A DNA stretch of 32,273 nt from NCBI GenBank assembly GCA_027366165.1, contig DAHXKX010000062.1:1-32273 (forward strand), given 5' to 3'. Position 1 is the first letter of the stretch. Each line of letters begins with the position of its first letter. The stretch comes from Actinomycetota bacterium. Its GTDB lineage: Bacteria > Actinomycetota > Acidimicrobiia > Acidimicrobiales > Acidimicrobiaceae. Below are positions 26,672 through 32,273 of this stretch, piece by piece. The position numbers were made by a program, and so were the translations under genes. Under the pieces are notes generated by a model, which was not told where the DNA came from, searched no databases, and worked only from the letters and a program-made list of their open reading frames with translations.

Positions 26672-27744
26672 GTGGGTACCCGCTGGCCCTTAATCGTTGA
26701 CCCTTCCTCAACCGATGCGCGGTGCGAAATGACCGAGCCGTCCAGGATTGACGTTCCGGGCGGAATCACAGCATTGTATCCAATGATCGAATTGGTCACT
26801 ATCGCGCTCGAATGGACCCTAGCCCCCGGAAGAATTACTGACCGTTTGACGAGGGCCTCCTCACCGACATAAACGTCGTCAGAAATCACGGATGCTTCGA
26901 CGACTGATCCAATAGCCAGGTGGGCGTTGTGACCAATGTACGAAAAGGGTAACACTTGACCTTCGACTACGGAGTGTGGACAACTCCAGTTCCCCTGATC
27001 ATCAGCTTCAAAGCTTTCCGGCAATGGTGAAGAGAACTTACCCGAGACGATGTCCAGTGATGCCTCAAGAAACGTATTTGGAGTACCCGCGTCAATCCAA
27101 TAGCATCGGTAGCCGTTGGCAAAAAGCTGACCTCTTTCAACCAGCAATGGGAAGATCTCTTTCTCTATCGAAACCCGCCGATCGGAGGCAATCATGTCGA
27201 GAACGGCCGGATCTATCACATAAGTGCCGGCATTTATGAAATTGGTGGGAGCGGTCCCAGGCGCAGGCTTCTCGATGAATGCCGTGACCCTTCCATGAGT
27301 ATCAGTCGGAACCACACCGAAAGCAGAAGGATCTTTTACCGGAACCAACGCGATGGTAGCCAACCCACCCCGGCTGCGGTGAAGTTCAAGCAGGTGGTCA
27401 ACGGGTATGTCCGAGAGAACATCGCCGTTGACAACTATCATCGTGTCATCGATCCCTGATTCACGCGCGGCAAATCGGATTGCGCCAGCAGTATCCATAG
27501 GTTCGGGCTCAACCGCATAAGTGAGTTTCACCTTCTGAATATAGCCATCGGGATACGCACTCAGAAAAACATCAGGGCGGTAGCCAAGCGAAAGGACTAC
27601 CTCGGTCACTCCGAAATAGGCCAATCGACTCACTACTCTTTCCAGCATGGAGATTCCGGCCACCTCAAGCATCTGCTTAGGGGTGTCCAAGGTCAAGGGC
27701 CTCAGTCGCGTACCCTCGCCGCCCACCAAAAGAATTGCCTTCAT
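26668..27744 (-). CDS. Sugar-nucleotide pyrophosphorylase (mannose-1-phosphate guanylyltransferase-like) with left-handed beta-helix tail
   Basis: MKAILLVGGEGTRLRPLTLDTPKQMLEVAG; VNGDVLSD; C-terminal hexapeptide-type repeats. Confidence 0.85.
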   Translation of the reverse strand: MKAILLVGGEGTRLRPLTLDTPKQMLEVAGISMLERVVSRLAYFGVTEVVLSLGYRPDVFLSAYPDGYIQKVKLTYAVEPEPMDTAGAIRFAARESGIDDTMIVVNGDVLSDIPVDHLLELHRSRGGLATIALVPVKDPSAFGVVPTDTHGRVTAFIEKPAPGTAPTNFINAGTYVIDPAVLDMIASDRRVSIEKEIFPLLVERGQLFANGYRCYWIDAGTPNTFLEASLDIVSGKFSSPLPESFEADDQGNWSCPHSVVEGQVLPFSYIGHNAHLAIGSVVEASVISDDVYVGEEALVKRSVILPGARVHSSAIVTNSIIGYNAVIPPGTSILDGSVISHRASVEEGSTIKGQRVPT

Positions 27745-27826
27745 CGACTAAAGCCCCTCAGGATCCCAGTTATATCCAAGTTTCGAAGCTGCCATTCACA
27801 GTGCTTTCACGTGTCAACTTGCTGAA

Positions 27827-28567
27827 CTATCCGGCCGAGGAAGTGCTTGGTGAACTGGCTGGTTTGGTGGTCGTCGTTGCAGCCGGCTTGATGGTCGCAG
27901 GTGTCGCCGTAGTTGTTGTTGTGTTAGCCACGTTGGCCAGTTCTGATGCAGATGGCGGTTTCGGCAATGACACTCCCTTTGGCACCAGTCCTACCGTGAC
28001 GAGTGCGTCATTACTAGAAATTACTACTTTTGAAGGATCTCCGCTATATAGCTTGGGAGCGGTGGACAATACTGAACTCCATACGGCAGTCTCCAACTGC
28101 GTCGGCTTGCCATTGCAGGAGGCCCCTGATGTGAGCGTCCCCTTGGGCGGAAACGTCACTGACGTCGAGGTGAACTTCAGTCCCTTGTAGTAACTTGCAA
28201 ACTTCCCGAGAGTCGCACCGGTTCCCTCATCAGCAGCCACCTTTGGCGAAAGGTTGATGATACCATTTCCAGTCGTAGTAAACGAAGCATTAGTAGGAGC
28301 GGCGATCTTGGGAAGGTTAGGAAGAAAAGTGGTGCAGTCGTATACTCCGAAGGCAAAATTCCAGTTGTCGCCTATCACGGGGTGCACAGTCGGCTTTGCG
28401 GCCGGATGCTGCATCTCGTATCGGGAGTACCCAACTATAAAGATGCCTAAAATAACAACTATCGCAAGAGCACTATAAAATCCGAATGGAATTTCGCCTC
28501 TTGACGTACGGCCCCCGCCCGTTGCTGCAGCGCGAGCTACCTGTTTTCCAATTGAACCCTTTGCCAT
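27827..28567 (-). CDS. Single-TM extracytoplasmic hypothetical protein with Thr/Ala/Pro-rich tail
   Basis: N-terminal TM (FYSALAIVVILGIFIVGYSRYEM), domain DNWNFAFGVYDCTTFLPNLP...GNGIINLSP, tail TTTTTATPATIKPAATTTTKPA. Confidence 0.7.
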   Translation of the reverse strand: MAKGSIGKQVARAAATGGGRTSRGEIPFGFYSALAIVVILGIFIVGYSRYEMQHPAAKPTVHPVIGDNWNFAFGVYDCTTFLPNLPKIAAPTNASFTTTGNGIINLSPKVAADEGTGATLGKFASYYKGLKFTSTSVTFPPKGTLTSGASCNGKPTQLETAVWSSVLSTAPKLYSGDPSKVVISSNDALVTVGLVPKGVSLPKPPSASELANVANTTTTTATPATIKPAATTTTKPASSPSTSSAG

Positions 28568-28616
28568 GACGCATTTAGGCTAGCCCCACTTTGGGCCAAA
28601 CAAGTACCAAATTCTC

Positions 28617-29498
28617 TTACTTCGTTAAATCCACCTCATGATTCTTTGCCCCTCGACCCAAAAATGCTAAAAATAGTGAAATCGAGAGTCTGAACAGTAT
28701 CCCAATGCCGATAAGTGGGAGTTGGATCCTTCTCCATCCGTTTTTGGTCAATTTCGCGTAGGTCCAAAGCGATTTATGGTGGGCGAAAATCATCCTGAAT
28801 GGCCTTGATGCCGTGGTGAGACCTTGTACGTGGCGGACTACGGCCTTGCCGCAATACCTGACCTTGTATCCACGGTCACCAATTGTGCGGCAAAGAAAGA
28901 CATCTTCCAAATACATAAAGAACTTGTCGCTAAATCCCCCGACCTTCCCGAATACATCCGAGCGGACCATGATGAAGGCGCCGGAGACCCAGTCCGCCTC
29001 GAATGACTCAGCATGGTCGACACCTAGCATCCGGTACCTCTTTGAAAAGAAATTATTCGGCAGCACCTGTCCCAAAATTGCATGGCCACCGGCATCAATC
29101 AAACTGGGAAAATGTCTCACCGATGGATAGGTTGTACCATCCGAGTTGACGATTCGGGGTCCAACCAAAGCACAGTCGAGATTGTCCTCGAGCACCTGCA
29201 CCAATGCCTCAATGGCACCTGGAACCACCTCGACATCGGGATTGCTGACAACCAGGTAACGGGAGTCAGTTCTTTCGAAACCTACATTAGCGCCCCGGCC
29301 ATATCCAAGATTCCTTCCCGGACGTACCACCGAGACTCTGTCCCCAGCACTCGCGGCAAATTCAGTGGAACCATCATCAGATGCGTTATCCACAATCCAC
29401 ACCTTGTCCACACCATCGGCGATTAACGAGTTGACGGCCGTCTCGAGATGCGCACCAGCGTTGTAGTTGACCACAACCGCCTCGATACCGCCATGCAC
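28617..29498 (-). CDS. GT2-family glycosyltransferase, rhamnosyltransferase (WbbL)-like
   Basis: EAVVVNYNAGAHLETAVNSL, IVDNASDDGS, NLGYGRGANVG, VSNPDVEV, FFMYLEDVFLCRTIGDRGYKV; adjacent to rmlD. Confidence 0.85.
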   Translation of the reverse strand: MHGGIEAVVVNYNAGAHLETAVNSLIADGVDKVWIVDNASDDGSTEFAASAGDRVSVVRPGRNLGYGRGANVGFERTDSRYLVVSNPDVEVVPGAIEALVQVLEDNLDCALVGPRIVNSDGTTYPSVRHFPSLIDAGGHAILGQVLPNNFFSKRYRMLGVDHAESFEADWVSGAFIMVRSDVFGKVGGFSDKFFMYLEDVFLCRTIGDRGYKVRYCGKAVVRHVQGLTTASRPFRMIFAHHKSLWTYAKLTKNGWRRIQLPLIGIGILFRLSISLFLAFLGRGAKNHEVDLTK

Positions 29499-29502
29499 CT
29501 GT

Positions 29503-30375
29503 TTACGACCCCTCTTGCAGCTTGGACACCAGTCTGGACAACGATTCTCGCCAATTCGGCAGTGCCTTCAGGCCGCTCCCGCGAAGGGCAAAGTTGTCAA
29601 GCACCGAATAACCAGGCCTCGGCGCCTTGTAACCGATTAGTTCAGCAGAACTCACCGGTGTGATACGATCTGGATCCTCACCAACAGCCTCAAAAATAAA
29701 CCTGGCAACATCAAACCACGAGGTTTCGCCAGCATTGGACACGTGGAAGATGCCGGAATGGCCACCTGTAACCAGCTCGATAAGCGAAGCAACCAGATCT
29801 GAGACGACCGTGGGTGTGCCGATCTGATCATTCACAAAACGGTGACGTTCTCCCGCCTTTGCAAGCCGTAAAAGCGTCTTGGCCATGTTGTGCCCGAATT
29901 CCCCCATTACCCAGGACGTCCGAACGATCAGGTCACCCGACCTCATTTCCCTCTCACCCGCCAACTTGGATGCCCCATATACGGTCCTGGGACAGACTGG
30001 ATCCCATTCCAGGTACGGTCTCTTCGAGTTTCCATCAAACACATAATCTGTCGAAAGGTAGCAAACCCTGGCACCAACCATTTCTGCACCTTGAACCACA
30101 AACCTGCTCCCAAGCCCGTTGACCAAATGAGCCTTCTGAGGATTGTCTTCACAGGCATCAACCTGCGTCCATGCACCGACATGAATCACCCAGTCCGGCC
30201 TCATGCTGCAAATCGCACCAAGAACAGTCTCCCTGGATGATAGGTCGAGTTCAAAGGAAGATGGGGCATAGACATCCTCTATGCCACCAACGTTGAGCAG
30301 TGACGCAACTAGTTCGCCTCCAACCTGGCCTGAACCACCTGTGACTAAGACTTTGATGCCCAATCGACTTTTCAC
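29503..30375 (-). CDS. rmlD: dTDP-4-dehydrorhamnose reductase
   Basis: VLVTGGSGQVGGEL, NGLGSRFVVQGAEMVGARVCYLSTDYVFDG, YGASKLAGE, RTSWVMGEFGHN. Confidence 0.9.
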   Translation of the reverse strand: MKSRLGIKVLVTGGSGQVGGELVASLLNVGGIEDVYAPSSFELDLSSRETVLGAICSMRPDWVIHVGAWTQVDACEDNPQKAHLVNGLGSRFVVQGAEMVGARVCYLSTDYVFDGNSKRPYLEWDPVCPRTVYGASKLAGEREMRSGDLIVRTSWVMGEFGHNMAKTLLRLAKAGERHRFVNDQIGTPTVVSDLVASLIELVTGGHSGIFHVSNAGETSWFDVARFIFEAVGEDPDRITPVSSAELIGYKAPRPGYSVLDNFALRGSGLKALPNWRESLSRLVSKLQEGS

Positions 30376-30381
30376 CTCGAC

Positions 30382-31395
30382 CTATGAGGAGTTCTTTACC
30401 CAGGCTTGGCCTTCAATGACCGGGGCCTTGGCCTTGAGCGGCTCCCACCAGGTACGGTTTTCTTCGTACCAGGTGATCACGTCACGAAGCCCGTCTTCAA
30501 AGCCGATGGCCGGCGCCCAACCCAGTTCATTGCGGATCTTGGAAGAGTCGAGCAGGTATCGGCGATCGTGACTGGGTCTGTCAGGCACAATTGTCTTCAG
30601 ACTTGATGGCTTGGAAAGGCCGTCCAAAACCAGATCGGCAATCTCTTCAATACTCTTTTCAACACCAGTGCCAACATGATAGGTTTCCCCCGCTTTACCA
30701 TGTTTGATCACAGCTTCTATCGCACTTGCATGATCAAGAGCATGGATCCACTCTCTTTGATTCTGTGTAGACGCATAAAGCGGCAGCGGTTTGTCGTCTA
30801 GTGCGTTGGTAACGAAAAGAGGGATGACCTTCTCCGGAAACTGATACCGTCCGTAGTTATTAGAACAGTTGGTGATTGAGATAGGTAGCCCATATGTCAG
30901 GTGATAGGCCCTTACAGCATGGTCACCCCCCGCTTTCGACGCGTTATAGGGAGTGCGCGGAAGATAAGGGGAGGACTCGGTGAAAGCTTCCAGGGAATCC
31001 AGATCCAGATCGCCATAAACCTCGCAGGTTGAAACGTGGTGGAATCTGTCGATATCGGTGTGGCGGCAAGCCTCAAGCAGGCCCTGGGTCCCCAGCACGT
31101 TGGTCTGGAAAAATCTGCCCGGATCAAGAATTGCCAAGGAATTGTGAGACTCAGCTGCAAAGTTGACGACAACTTCGATCTTGTTGTTCCTAATGGCCGA
31201 CCGGGCAGCCTCCGTATCTCCGATATCAGCGTGTACGAATTTGTACGAGCCATCGAGGTCCGTGAGGGATGTTAAACTTCCGGCATAGGTAAGTGCGTCA
31301 TACACGACGACCTGATCGCCCGGATGACTTTGCACCCAGTACCTGACAAAATTGGATCCGATGAACCCGGCTCCACCCGTAACCATTAACCTCAT
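30382..31395 (-). CDS. rmlB: dTDP-glucose 4,6-dehydratase family protein (atypical active site)
   Basis: MVTGGAGFIGSNFVRYW, NFAAESHNSLAILDPGRFFQTNVLGTQ, HVSTCEVYGDL, YNASKAGGDHAVRAYHLTYGLP, NNYGRYQFPEKVIPLF; AGGAGA RBS. Confidence 0.85.
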   Translation of the reverse strand: MRLMVTGGAGFIGSNFVRYWVQSHPGDQVVVYDALTYAGSLTSLTDLDGSYKFVHADIGDTEAARSAIRNNKIEVVVNFAAESHNSLAILDPGRFFQTNVLGTQGLLEACRHTDIDRFHHVSTCEVYGDLDLDSLEAFTESSPYLPRTPYNASKAGGDHAVRAYHLTYGLPISITNCSNNYGRYQFPEKVIPLFVTNALDDKPLPLYASTQNQREWIHALDHASAIEAVIKHGKAGETYHVGTGVEKSIEEIADLVLDGLSKPSSLKTIVPDRPSHDRRYLLDSSKIRNELGWAPAIGFEDGLRDVITWYEENRTWWEPLKAKAPVIEGQAWVKNSS

Positions 31396-31478
31396 CCACG
31401 TTCTCCTACAAATTTCCGTTACAAAGGCCTAGCCAGCGTAGCTTGGATTCAAAACAAATGATGCTCCTAAAAGGCCGA

Positions 31479-32273
31479 TCAGACTAGGTCTATCCGAGAG
31501 TGATCCCCCACTACAAGCCGCGTTGCCAAAGGGCGTCTCTCGGTCTTAGCAACGACCGCCGACTTGCCAATTATCGAACCCTCTAGACGGTGAATATTGG
31601 TGATACGGCTTCCGTTCAGAATAATTGAGTGTTCAACCTCGCTTGACTCTATGATGCACCCCGCGGCAACGGATGTGAACGGACCAATGAAGCTATCCTT
31701 GATTACCGTATTCTGCCCAATTATCGCGGGACCACGAATTATTGACCTCACCACCGACGCGCCGGGTTCCAGGACAACTCGACCATCCAGGGTTGACAGG
31801 TCATCCACATCACCGCTTATATTCCGCTCAATCGATTCAAGCACCAAACGATTGCCCTCGAGCAGAGCCTCAGGCTCACCGAGGTCCTTCCAATACCCTT
31901 CGACGACGTGCGACCTGACCTTCTTGCCGCTTGTTATGAGCCACTGAATAGCATCAGTAATCTCAAGTTCACCCCGCGCCGATGGAGAGATGGAGCGCAC
32001 CGCCTCATGTATAGCCGAGTCGAAGAGATACACCCCAACAAGTGCCAAATCCGATTCAGGAACCTTTGGCTTCTCGACAAGAGATACAACGTCGCCTGCC
32101 GCATTCAAAGTTGCAACACCGAATCTCTGCGGATCCGGCACCTTGGCCAGTAGAATCTGCGCATTAGTCCCATCGCTCCGGTTTGTGAAGCTCTCAACAA
32201 ACTCTTCCACTCCATCGCGAATGAAGTTGTCGCCCAGATACATGATGAAATCAGAATCGCCCAAAACATGTTG
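31479..32273 (-). CDS. rmlA: Glucose-1-phosphate thymidylyltransferase, long form (5' end beyond window)
   Basis: DFIMYLGDNFIRDGV, FGVATLNAAGDVVSLVEKPKVPESDLALVGVYLFD, ELEITDAIQWLI, beta-helix C-terminus; the frame remains open to the window edge. Confidence 0.88.
   Translation of the reverse strand, partial: QHVLGDSDFIMYLGDNFIRDGVEEFVESFTNRSDGTNAQILLAKVPDPQRFGVATLNAAGDVVSLVEKPKVPESDLALVGVYLFDSAIHEAVRSISPSARGELEITDAIQWLITSGKKVRSHVVEGYWKDLGEPEALLEGNRLVLESIERNISGDVDDLSTLDGRVVLEPGASVVRSIIRGPAIIGQNTVIKDSFIGPFTSVAAGCIIESSEVEHSIILNGSRITNIHRLEGSIIGKSAVVAKTERRPLATRLVVGDHSRIDLV

Noticed and set aside
27735-28190. Plus-strand 151-aa ORF with hydrophobic Val-rich stretch
   Set aside because: Antisense shadow of the Thr/Ala-rich C-terminal tail of the minus-strand protein (ACC/GCC repeats read as GGT/GGC/GTT).
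1-32273. Search for CRISPR arrays, transposases, integrases, phage genes, toxin-antitoxin pairs
   Set aside because: No regular spaced repeats, no recognisable transposase/integrase/phage proteins or TA pairs among the plausible ORFs.

Overview
From sequence reading alone, this looks like a chromosomal segment of an actinobacterium (possibly Acidimicrobiia-like; taxon not proven). Left to right it contains: (1) two small Thr/Ser-rich membrane-anchored proteins followed by apbE and a bis-heme ferric-reductase-like membrane protein, a candidate extracytosolic flavin/electron-transfer cassette; (2) a GalT-like HIT-fold protein; (3) a RibD C-terminal-domain reductase; (4) a three-gene succinate dehydrogenase operon resembling mycobacterial Sdh1, with a Cys/His-rich membrane anchor; (5) a sulfonate/nitrate/taurine-type (NMT1/SsuABC) ABC importer operon with two different permeases; (6) a class II aldolase; (7) a large cell-surface glycan region (GT2 fused to a multi-TM domain, DUF5719-like protein, Rmd-like SDR, three tandem GT4 enzymes, GalE-like SDR, NDP-sugar pyrophosphorylase, WbbL-like GT2, RmlD, RmlB, RmlA) with the F420 genes cofD and cofE embedded in it. 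No tRNA, rRNA, CRISPR array or transposon was recognised. Main items for follow-up: an unannotated, possibly leaderless 55-aa membrane mini-protein (19541-19708); a 12-bp hairpin between the substrate-binding protein and the likely true permease start; the Cys/His-rich Sdh anchor; an RmlB homologue with its catalytic Asp replaced by Cys; a 32-bp perfect palindrome in cofD encoding the same peptide on both strands; and a membrane protein that appears to be a His-depleted member of a His-rich family.
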